NCBI GenBank assembly: GCA_003963145.1
Contig: RXJJ01000004.1
Location: 1,482-64,661, forward strand
Direction: 5' to 3'
DNA: 63,180 nt
Source of the DNA: Bradyrhizobiaceae bacterium
GTDB taxonomy: Bacteria > Pseudomonadota > Alphaproteobacteria > Rhizobiales > Xanthobacteraceae
Part shown: positions 27,063 to 34,474 of the stretch, piece by piece
Layout: each line of letters starts with the position of its first letter
Position numbering within the stretch: position 1 is the stretch's first letter
Notes under the pieces: model-generated
Told to the model about the DNA's origin: nothing
The model's database searches: none
Seen by the model: the letters and a program-made list of their open reading frames with translations, nothing else
Program-made: the position numbers and the translations under genes

Positions 27063-28601
27063 GTGACTCCTGAAGCTGCACGGCGCAGGACGCTGTGGCA
27101 GATCGGCCTGTTGTCGGCCGGCTTTTTCGTGCTGGTCTCAATTAGCGTCATATCTCTTTATCTGGTCAACCGCGCCCGAACCGATTCCGCCTGGGTTGTT
27201 CATACCATCGAGGTTGAAAATCAGATTTCGGTCGCGCAGCTCGAAATGCGCCGCGGCGAAAGCGCGGTGCGTGGTTATCTCCTGACCGGAAATGAAGAAT
27301 ATATAGACGATTTCGACTCATCGGACCGGCGTTTGGGACCGGCGATGCAGCGCCTGCGCGAACTGACGGCGGATAATCCGGTCGAGCAGCACAACATGGA
27401 ATTGATGCAGCCGCTGGCAGAGCGGCGCTTCGACGATTTTCGTCAGGCTATTGCCCAGGCGCGTCTCGGTAAAGTCGAGGATGCCAAGAAAATCCTTGCC
27501 AACAGCAGGGCCGTGAATGGCCTGAATGTGATTCAGACTATTGCCGGTGAAATGCGCGCCGAGGAAGAACGGTTGTTTCACCTCCGCACCCGGTCGGCCG
27601 ACCAGAGCCAGACACTCGCCGCGATTGTCACAACGACGGGATCGGGTCTGGTTCTCGCGCTGGCCGGCGCGTCGTTATTTCTGGTGCGCCGTTCGTCACG
27701 GGCACGCGACGAAGCCCAGCGCAAATTGCGCGAGATCAATCTGAATCTGGAGGCGGCTGTCGATGAACGCACCGCCGATTTGCGCGAGGCCAATCAGGAA
27801 ATCCAGCGTTTCGCCTATATCGTCAGTCACGATTTACGCTCGCCCCTTGTCAACATCATGGGTTTTACGAGCGAGCTTGAGGAATTACGGGCCGATATAT
27901 TCGGGCGTCTTGCAAGCTATAACCGCAACGCAACGATTCAGCCGGCAGCACCCGGACCCGCCGTCGACGCCGATCCTGAAAAGGATTTGTCCGACGACGA
28001 CAGAAGGCTTTCCGAGGAATTCCTGGAGGCGATTGGATTTATCAAATCGTCCATCGGCAAGATGGACCGCCTGATTACAGCGATCCTCAATCTGACGCGC
28101 GAGGGCCAGCGCGAATTCAAGCCGGTCCCGATCGAGACCCGCGAATTGGTGGAAGACATCGTTTCCAGCCTCGCCCATCAGATGCTGGAGGCCAACGCAA
28201 ATATCCGGGTGGAGCCGCTCCCGGACATCGTCAGCGACCGCCTGGCGATGGAACAAATCTTCTCCAATATCGTTGAGAATGCTCTGAAATACCTTCGGCC
28301 CGGTGTGCCCGGCGATATCGCCATCAAGGGCCGCAACAAGCTGGGATTTGTCATTTTCGAGATTACGGATAATGGGCGGGGTATCGACCCCAAGGACCAT
28401 GAGCGGATTTTCGACCTCTTCCGCCGTGCCGGAATTCAGGACAAGCCGGGCCAGGGAATAGGTCTTGCCCATGTCCGCGCCCTTGTCCGTCGCATGGGCG
28501 GCTCCATCTCAGTTGCGTCAGAACCCGGCAAGGGAACGACCTTCACCATCACGCTTCCCGCGCAATGGACAACGCCACTTCAAGGAAACACTTATGGGTA
28601 A
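27063..28601 (+). CDS. CHASE3-domain sensor histidine kinase
   Basis: A 512-residue membrane kinase starting with GTG at 27063. One transmembrane helix (12-33) is followed by a periplasmic CHASE3 domain (about 38-185, with the RRGESAVRGYLLTGNEEY segment), a second helix (187-208), a short coiled coil and a HisKA domain with phospho-histidine H256 (VSHDLRSPLVNI). A 60-residue acidic linker leads to an HATPase_c domain with N box NIVENALKY and G boxes ITDNGRGIDP and GQGIGLAHV. It overlaps the next gene by eight bases. The signal sensed by CHASE3 domains is generally unknown. Confidence 0.93.
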   Translation: MTPEAARRRTLWQIGLLSAGFFVLVSISVISLYLVNRARTDSAWVVHTIEVENQISVAQLEMRRGESAVRGYLLTGNEEYIDDFDSSDRRLGPAMQRLRELTADNPVEQHNMELMQPLAERRFDDFRQAIAQARLGKVEDAKKILANSRAVNGLNVIQTIAGEMRAEEERLFHLRTRSADQSQTLAAIVTTTGSGLVLALAGASLFLVRRSSRARDEAQRKLREINLNLEAAVDERTADLREANQEIQRFAYIVSHDLRSPLVNIMGFTSELEELRADIFGRLASYNRNATIQPAAPGPAVDADPEKDLSDDDRRLSEEFLEAIGFIKSSIGKMDRLITAILNLTREGQREFKPVPIETRELVEDIVSSLAHQMLEANANIRVEPLPDIVSDRLAMEQIFSNIVENALKYLRPGVPGDIAIKGRNKLGFVIFEITDNGRGIDPKDHERIFDLFRRAGIQDKPGQGIGLAHVRALVRRMGGSISVASEPGKGTTFTITLPAQWTTPLQGNTYG

Positions 28602-29034
28602 TCCAGTTAAAATCGTCATGATCGAGGATGACGACGGACATGCGCGGCTGATCGAGCGCAATATCCGAAGGTCCGGCGTGAATAACGAAATCGTGCCTTT
28701 CACCAACGGAACGGAGGCGCTCAAATATTTGATGGGCGCGGACGGCACGGGCATCGAGCACAAGGGACAGGCCCTTCTGATCCTGCTCGATCTGAACTTG
28801 CCCGACATGACCGGAATCGACATTCTCAAACAGGTCAAGGAAAACAATCATCTAAAATGCACGCCGGTCGTGGTGCTGACCACCACCGACGATGTCGAGG
28901 AAATCAAGCGCTGTTATGCGCTTGGGTGTAACGTGTACATCACCAAGCCGGTAAATTACGAGAGCTTCGCCAATGCCATCCGCCAGCTCGGTCTTTTCTT
29001 TTCCGTCATTCAGGTACCCGCGGCCAGAGTATGA
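28594..29034 (+). CDS. Single-domain response regulator (Rcp1-like)
   Basis: A 146-residue CheY-like receiver with no output domain. The ATG at 28594 has an AAGGAA ribosome site and lies inside the 3' end of the kinase gene. The acid pocket is EDDD (11-14), the phospho-acceptor is D66 (LLDLNLPD), and the Thr and Lys switch residues are in VLTTTD and ITKPVNYESF. The GTEALKYL and IKRCYALGCN segments are typical of receivers paired with phytochrome-type kinases. It probably passes phosphate on rather than binding DNA. It overlaps the following gene as ATGA. Confidence 0.93.
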   Translation: MGNPVKIVMIEDDDGHARLIERNIRRSGVNNEIVPFTNGTEALKYLMGADGTGIEHKGQALLILLDLNLPDMTGIDILKQVKENNHLKCTPVVVLTTTDDVEEIKRCYALGCNVYITKPVNYESFANAIRQLGLFFSVIQVPAARV

Positions 29035-30119
29035 ACCCACCCGCTCCGACATTGCTGTATATCGACGATGACCCGGCGCTCGCGCGCCTTGTCGAACGTG
29101 GATTGAAGCGGCACGGTCTTGATGTCGAGCATGCCGCCGACGGCGAAAGCGGTGTCGCGCGGCTCAAGCGCGGCGGGATCGACGCAGTCGCCCTCGATCA
29201 GCATATGCCGGGCCTTGACGGACTTGAGACGCTCGAGCGGATCTATCAGCTCCCGCATTCTCCGCCGGTCATATTCGTCACCGCCTCGCAGGACAGCCAG
29301 ATTGCGATCACCGCGCTGAAAGCCGGCGCATCCGACTATCTCGTGAAAGACACGCAGGGCGAGTTCGTGTCCGCGCTTTACAATGCCGTCATCGGCGCAA
29401 TCGAGACGGCGCGCATGCGGCGCGCGCGCGACGATGCCGAGGCCGAGGTTCATGCCTCACGCGACCGCTATGCGGCGCTCGCCGCCGAGCGCGAGGTTTT
29501 GCTGCGAGAGGTCAATCACCGCGTCGGCAACAGCCTGCAGATCATCGCATCGCTTCTGCATTTGCAGGCAAGCACGAATGGGAACGAGGATGTCAAGGCG
29601 GCGCTGAGCAATGCGATGGGCCGCGTGGCCGCGGTGGCGCAGGTTCATCGCAGACTCTACACCTCGCACGATCTGAATACCGTGATGCTCAATCAGTATC
29701 TGGAGGCATTGCTGGAGGATTTGCGGCGTTCGGCGGAAGGCAACAAGATGTCGCGCCTGACGCTCAAGGCCGAGCCGATCGAGATCGATCCCGACCGGGC
29801 GGTGGCCATCGGCATCATCGTCAACGAGCTGGTGATGAACGCGGTCAAATACGCCTATCCGGATGGTGCGGGTCCGATACATGTCGAACTTCACCGCAAT
29901 GATGACGACATCGAGCTTGCCATTGCGGACAATGGCGTCGGCCTTCAGGCCAAGCGGGACGATCCGCGCTCCACGGGAATGGGTCAACGTATCGTCGGAG
30001 CGATGGCCAATAAGCTCGAAGCCGAGGTCGCGCGCGATCCCTCGCACGACGGAACGCGCATGGTGTTGCGATTCCGGGGCGGCGGCGGGGAAAAGCCGCG
30101 CGTTGCGGCGATCGCATAG
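29031..30119 (+). CDS. Response regulator fused to a HisKA_2-type histidine kinase
   Basis: A 362-residue soluble hybrid. Its N-terminal receiver has phospho-acceptor D56 (ALDQHMPGLDGLE) and SDYLVKD near residue 100. A coiled coil (about 130-160) leads to a HisKA_2 domain with H163 (LREVNHRVGNSLQII) and an HATPase domain (NELVMNAVKYAYPDG, ADNGVGL). HisKA_2 kinases are common in alphaproteobacteria, including the general stress response. No sigma factor EcfG or PhyR is nearby. The ATGA overlap with the receiver gene upstream argues for one relay. Confidence 0.93.
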   Translation: MNPPAPTLLYIDDDPALARLVERGLKRHGLDVEHAADGESGVARLKRGGIDAVALDQHMPGLDGLETLERIYQLPHSPPVIFVTASQDSQIAITALKAGASDYLVKDTQGEFVSALYNAVIGAIETARMRRARDDAEAEVHASRDRYAALAAEREVLLREVNHRVGNSLQIIASLLHLQASTNGNEDVKAALSNAMGRVAAVAQVHRRLYTSHDLNTVMLNQYLEALLEDLRRSAEGNKMSRLTLKAEPIEIDPDRAVAIGIIVNELVMNAVKYAYPDGAGPIHVELHRNDDDIELAIADNGVGLQAKRDDPRSTGMGQRIVGAMANKLEAEVARDPSHDGTRMVLRFRGGGGEKPRVAAIA

Positions 30120-30157
30120 AAGCGGCCATTTGCCGTGATTTATGGCTATAATGGCGC

Positions 30158-30844
30158 ATGAGCTCGCGCGATTCCGTCTCTTCAGAAATCATGCCGGACG
30201 TCCTGCTGCGCGCCTATGCCTGCGGCATTTTCCCGATGGCCGAAAGCGCCGACGATCCGAGCCTGTTCTGGGTCGAACCCGAACTGCGCGGTGTTATTCC
30301 GCTCGATGGATTTCGCGTTTCCTCGCGCCTTGCGCGTACGGTGCGCTCCGACTCCTTCCGTGTCACGGTCGACACGGCATTCGCCGCGACGATCAACGGT
30401 TGCGCCGCGCCGCAGGACGGACGCGAGGATACCTGGATCAACCAGCGCATCCGCCAGCTCTATACGGCGCTCCACCTGGCGGGCCATTGCCACAGTGTCG
30501 AGGCATGGGCAAACGGCGAACTGGTCGGCGGGCTGTACGGAGTTTCGCTCGGCGGCGCGTTTTTCGGCGAAAGCATGTTTCATCGCACGCGCGATGCCTC
30601 GAAAGTGGCGCTGGTGCATCTGGTGGCTCGGCTGATCGCGGGCGGCTTCACCCTGCTCGACACCCAGTTCGTCACGCCCCATTTGCGCTCGTTCGGAGCC
30701 GTCGAGATACCGCGCCGGCGATATCGAACTTTGCTGGATGCGTCGGTTTCACATGACGCCGACTTCTTCTCCCTGCCCGGAGATCAGCCTGTCAGCGGCG
30801 CCGATGTCATGGACATCATCGCGTCGCGAAACTCCCGGACGTAA
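30158..30844 (+). CDS. aat: Leucyl/phenylalanyl-tRNA--protein transferase
   Basis: A 228-residue cytosolic enzyme that adds Leu or Phe from aminoacyl-tRNA to proteins with N-terminal Lys or Arg, making N-degrons. Family signatures are [14 protein letters not shown] near the N-terminus, [13 protein letters not shown], the TWINQRI segment and [14 protein letters not shown]. The start is the ATG at 30158. A ClpS-type adaptor, the reader of such N-degrons, lies 8 kb away at 39077. Confidence 0.96.
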   Translation: MSSRDSVSSEIMPDVLLRAYACGIFPMAESADDPSLFWVEPELRGVIPLDGFRVSSRLARTVRSDSFRVTVDTAFAATINGCAAPQDGREDTWINQRIRQLYTALHLAGHCHSVEAWANGELVGGLYGVSLGGAFFGESMFHRTRDASKVALVHLVARLIAGGFTLLDTQFVTPHLRSFGAVEIPRRRYRTLLDASVSHDADFFSLPGDQPVSGADVMDIIASRNSRT

Positions 30845-30882
30845 ACCTCGTGAGCCTGAGACCGGCGTAAGCCGGACGCCGT

Positions 30883-31860
30883 TTAGCGGAAGCCGGGAAA
30901 CGGATTCGGCGCAGCTGGCGCGGGAGCCTGCGTCGGCAAACGCTGGGCCGGTTGCTGGGTTGTTGTCGCTGTACCGGGCGGACGCTGCACCGGTGGGCGC
31001 TTCTGGGGCTGTGCGGCAGCTGGTGTTGGAGCCGCCGGTGCAACTGGCTTCGCCGGATCGTTTGTCTGCGCCGTAACCGTCGTCTCCGGCGATTTGCAGT
31101 CCGTCAGCCAGACATCGTAGATCGGATGCTCGACGCCGTGCAGGCCGGGGCTTGCCGCGAACATCCAGCCCGAAAAAATCCGCTTCACCTCATTCTGCAG
31201 CGTGATTTCGTCGACTTCGACAAAAGCGTCGGTATTGGCGGATTCGGTCGCGGGCCGGGTGTAGCAGGCATCCGGCTTGATCCGCAGGGCGCCGAACTGA
31301 ACCGTCTCGCCGATCGCCGCATCGAAATTGATGATGCGGCCGGTGATCTTGTCGAGGCCGGAGAACACCGCGCGCTTGTTGACGATCTTGACCGCCGGCG
31401 GCTCGGTGACAATTTCATCGCCGGGCTGCAAGGTGGCGGGTGAAGGCGGCGCGGTCGTTCCGCGCGGCTGCTTCTGCCCCGGAGGCAGTCCGGGCAACGG
31501 ATTGGGCCCCGGAGGAGCGGACGCGACGCCGGGCGTGCCTTTCGGCGCTCCGCCAGGCGGCGGCGGAAGCGGCTGTGACTGGACCGCGGCGGGCGGTGGC
31601 ACGCCCTGCCCGGGCGCCGGACGGCCCGGTGCAGTCCCGGGCGCGGGCAGCAGCTTGCCCTGCGGCAATTCCGGAACGTCCTCCTCGTCAGGCTCCTGAA
31701 GCTGATCGCCATTGTTGGAACCGCGCGGCACGGCCGAAGGCGGACGAGGACGATCTGAAAAGATATTGCCGATCTGCGCGACGGCCGGAGGCGCAAGCTG
31801 CACCAGCGACGATGCTGCGATCAGTGAAACGGCCATAAATGTAAAAGCGATGCGAGACAT
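30883..31860 (-). CDS. DUF2155 periplasmic protein with proline-rich linker
   Basis: A 325-residue exported protein with a signal peptide (ending PPAVAQ), a long Pro/Gly/Ala-rich linker (about 40-160), the DUF2155 domain (about 160-250, with RAVFSGLDKITGRI and FSGWMFAASPGLHGVEHP) and another Pro-rich tail. DUF2155 is almost confined to alphaproteobacteria and its function is unknown. Two cysteines in the domain (ACYTRP, LTDCK) may form a disulfide. It lies downstream of the NDUFA12 gene on the same strand, an arrangement common in relatives. Confidence 0.9.
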   Translation of the reverse strand: MSRIAFTFMAVSLIAASSLVQLAPPAVAQIGNIFSDRPRPPSAVPRGSNNGDQLQEPDEEDVPELPQGKLLPAPGTAPGRPAPGQGVPPPAAVQSQPLPPPPGGAPKGTPGVASAPPGPNPLPGLPPGQKQPRGTTAPPSPATLQPGDEIVTEPPAVKIVNKRAVFSGLDKITGRIINFDAAIGETVQFGALRIKPDACYTRPATESANTDAFVEVDEITLQNEVKRIFSGWMFAASPGLHGVEHPIYDVWLTDCKSPETTVTAQTNDPAKPVAPAAPTPAAAQPQKRPPVQRPPGTATTTQQPAQRLPTQAPAPAAPNPFPGFR

Positions 31861-32082
31861 TGCGCGGCTTACTCGGCGAATCGGGCTCGCGACATCCTAC
31901 AGGCAATGGACCGCGCGCGAGCATCCGGTTAACACGGCCATTGAGGCGGGGAAAGGGCGGCGGGCATCACGCATCAGCCGATCACGGCCCAACTTCGCCC
32001 GAACATGCATCGGCCTTGAAGTCCGAAACCTGCTGCTCCGGTGCGACGGCCCGGTATTGCTGCCGGGTGTTACTGCCAGGTG

Positions 32083-32493
32083 TTACTGGCCCGGTGTCCA
32101 GGCCTGATAATCGCCGGTGGCTTTCGGACGATGTCCGCTGGCCAGCGTCGAGCCCGGAGGTCGGTAGGCTTCCGGCGTCCCCGTCAGGTTGGGCTGATGG
32201 GGCTTCTGCCACTCGCGCGGCTGGTAGGTTTCCTCGGTCGGGGGCACGTCGACGGTGTGATGAATCCAGCCGTGCCAGCCGGGTGGAATCTTCGTGGCCT
32301 CGGCGTAGCCGCTATAGACAACCCAGCGGCGCTCGAACCCGAGCGTGGGATCGATCTTGCCGCCGCGATTGCGGAAATACCGGTTCCCCATCTCGTCGGA
32401 GCCGACGAACTCGCCAAACCGGCGCGTCCAAAGCTGGGTGCCGAACGTGGTGCCGTTCCACCAGGTAAAAATCCTCAGCAAAAACAGCTTCAT
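32083..32493 (-). CDS. NADH:ubiquinone oxidoreductase NDUFA12 (B17.2)-type subunit
   Basis: A 136-residue homologue of the mitochondrial complex I accessory subunit NDUFA12. Diagnostic segments are GTQLWTRRFGEFVGSDEMGN, NRYFRNR and WVVYSGYAEATKIPPGWHGW, with the WHxWIHHTVD stretch. It is found in alphaproteobacteria and mitochondria only and supports assembly or stability of complex I. The nuo operon is not in the window. Confidence 0.95.
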   Translation of the reverse strand: MKLFLLRIFTWWNGTTFGTQLWTRRFGEFVGSDEMGNRYFRNRGGKIDPTLGFERRWVVYSGYAEATKIPPGWHGWIHHTVDVPPTEETYQPREWQKPHQPNLTGTPEAYRPPGSTLASGHRPKATGDYQAWTPGQ

Positions 32494-32639
32494 AACAAAC
32501 GATCCGAGTCAGCGCGCGGGCGCAGGAAAGTCACCCTTGATGCCACTCCCCGCCCCGATTGTCCAGTTTCGCCTGCTGCAGCGCAACCACGAGGGCGGTC
32601 GGGCGTTGGTGGCGATCCGCAATTGCAACCGGATTTGGG

Positions 32640-33797
32640 ATGATCGAATTGCTTCGCAGCGGCTTCGCCGCCGCAGATGAAATGCTTGGCTTTGTTCCGA
32701 ACTGGCTGGTCACGGTCATCCTGCTGGCTGTGGCGGCGGGCGCGGCCCTGCTCGTTTATGCCGCGATCGTGACCCTGATGCGCCAGACGTTCGGCGCGCG
32801 TCATCCACAACTGCGCACGCTTCTCACCAACAGCAAGGGGCCGCTTCGTCTCGGACTGATCGTCCTTGCGATGTCGCTGGCGGTGCGTCTTGCGCCCATC
32901 AGCGATGCTGCCGCGACCATCATCGCCAACGTGCTCAATGTCGCCTTTATCGCCCTGCTGGGCTGGATCGCAGCCACCGCGGTCCAGATTTTTTCGCAGA
33001 TCTATCTGTTTCGTTTCAAGCTCGATACCGCCGACAATCTGCTTGCGAGAAAGCACGTCACCCAAATCCGCATCCTGACCCGCGCCGCCGATGTGCTGAT
33101 TTTCATCGTCACCCTCGCGGCCGCCCTGATGACTTTCGACCAGGTCCGTCAATACGGTGTCAGCCTGTTCGCATCCGCCGGCGTCGCCGGTCTCGCTGTC
33201 GGCCTCGCCGCGCGCCCGCTGATGTCCAACCTGATCGCCGGTGTCCAGATTGCGGTGGCGCAGCCGATCCGGCTCGACGATGTCGTCATCGTCGAAAACG
33301 AATGGGGCACCATCGAGGAAATCACGACGGCCTATGTGGTCATCAAGTTGTGGGATTGGCGGCGCATGGTTGTGCCGCTCAGCTATTTTATCGAAAAGCC
33401 GTTCCAGAACTGGACGCGGGAAACATCGGCACTGATCGGTTCGGTTTTTCTCTATGTCGATTACACCGCGCCCATCGACGCATTGCGGAAGAAACTGGAT
33501 GACATCGTTCGCGGATCGGGTCTGTGGGACGGTCAGGTGGTGGTGCTTCAGGTCAGCGACGCCAAGGAAAGTACGATGGAGTTACGGGCGCTGGTCAGTG
33601 CGCGCAGCGCGCCTGCCGCATGGGACCTGCGCTGCGAGGTTCGCGAGCAGCTTATCGCCTACCTTCAGGAGCACCATCCCGAGGCTCTTCCGCGCAGCAG
33701 GCAAGTCCTTGAGGTGGCAGAGCGCCGGCGGGAGACAGCCGGGGGACCTAGCCTCGTCCCCGAGCGCATGGGCGAGGACCTGCCTCGGTCCCGGTAG
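32640..33797 (+). CDS. MscS-family mechanosensitive ion channel
   Basis: A 385-residue inner membrane protein starting at the ATG at 32640 (MIELLRSGF). Four or five hydrophobic helices lead to the pore helix and MscS beta-domain, recognisable from FASAGVAGLAVGLAARPLMSN and PIRLDDVVIVENEWGTIEEI. The C-terminal alpha/beta domain follows. The protein acts as an emergency valve under osmotic downshock. It is divergent from the NDUFA12 gene. A gating ligand is not evident. Confidence 0.92.
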   Translation: MIELLRSGFAAADEMLGFVPNWLVTVILLAVAAGAALLVYAAIVTLMRQTFGARHPQLRTLLTNSKGPLRLGLIVLAMSLAVRLAPISDAAATIIANVLNVAFIALLGWIAATAVQIFSQIYLFRFKLDTADNLLARKHVTQIRILTRAADVLIFIVTLAAALMTFDQVRQYGVSLFASAGVAGLAVGLAARPLMSNLIAGVQIAVAQPIRLDDVVIVENEWGTIEEITTAYVVIKLWDWRRMVVPLSYFIEKPFQNWTRETSALIGSVFLYVDYTAPIDALRKKLDDIVRGSGLWDGQVVVLQVSDAKESTMELRALVSARSAPAAWDLRCEVREQLIAYLQEHHPEALPRSRQVLEVAERRRETAGGPSLVPERMGEDLPRSR

Positions 33798-33933
33798 GGT
33801 TTCGTTCATGGAACTGCCCCACAAGCGCCTGAATCCAATCGAAAAGTCATTGGAACCCAAGGGAACGTGGCGGCACCCTGCGCGTTTTCTTGTGCAAGTT
33901 CCGGGTGCCGGAAAGAGTCTGGGAGAATCCACA

Positions 33934-34395
33934 ATGATATCCTTCGCAAAAGGTTCGACTCTCAAAAAGAGCATGACCATCGGCGCCCTGGCGCTGATCA
34001 TGCCAATGACAATGATTTCAGCCGGTCACGCCTTCCCGGCGATGACGAGCCCGGCGCTCTCGACCGCAGTCAACGCTGCGCCCAATAGTGACGTCACGAA
34101 AGTCTACTGGCGCGGACGCGGCTGGGGCTGGCGTGGCGGCTGGGGATGGGGCGGTGTTGGCGCAGGCATCGCCGCGGGCGCGCTGATCGGCGGCGCCATC
34201 GCGGCCAATTCCTATCCCTACGGCTATGGCTACGGCCCCGGCTATTACTACGCCCCGCCTCCGACCTATTACGCACCCGCTCCTGCGTATGGCGGCGGCG
34301 ATGCAGTGGCTTACTGCATGCAGCGCTATCGCTCCTACGACCCGCGCAGCGGCACCTATCTGAATTACGACGGCAACCGCTATCCCTGCCCGTAA
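33934..34395 (+). CDS. BA14K-like secreted protein
   Basis: A 153-residue exported protein with a signal peptide, a Gly/Trp-rich stretch (RGRGWGWRGGWGWGG), a glycine-alanine hydrophobic segment, a Tyr/Pro-rich stretch and a C-terminal BA14K motif (AYCMQRYRSYDPRSGTY ending NRYPCP). BA14K proteins, first noted as Brucella immunoreactive proteins, occur throughout Rhizobiales, and lectin-like roles have been proposed. The start at 33934 follows a GGGAGAA site. A strong terminator lies just after the stop. Confidence 0.88.
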   Translation: MISFAKGSTLKKSMTIGALALIMPMTMISAGHAFPAMTSPALSTAVNAAPNSDVTKVYWRGRGWGWRGGWGWGGVGAGIAAGALIGGAIAANSYPYGYGYGPGYYYAPPPTYYAPAPAYGGGDAVAYCMQRYRSYDPRSGTYLNYDGNRYPCP

Positions 34396-34417
34396 GATCG
34401 GGCGATACCGGCAACGC

Positions 34418-34446
34418 AAAGGCGGCGCGTTACGCGCCGCCTTTTT
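34418..34446 (+). terminator. Intrinsic terminator after the BA14K gene
   Basis: Stem GGCGGCGCG/CGCGCCGCC (34421-34429 and 34433-34441) with a three-base loop, flanked by AAA on the left and TTTTT on the right. It can also serve the leftward autotransporter gene ending at 34475 only as an incoming roadblock. Confidence 0.9.
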
Positions 34447-34474
34447 CGTTCGTTCAGGGTGATGCTCTGAAAGT

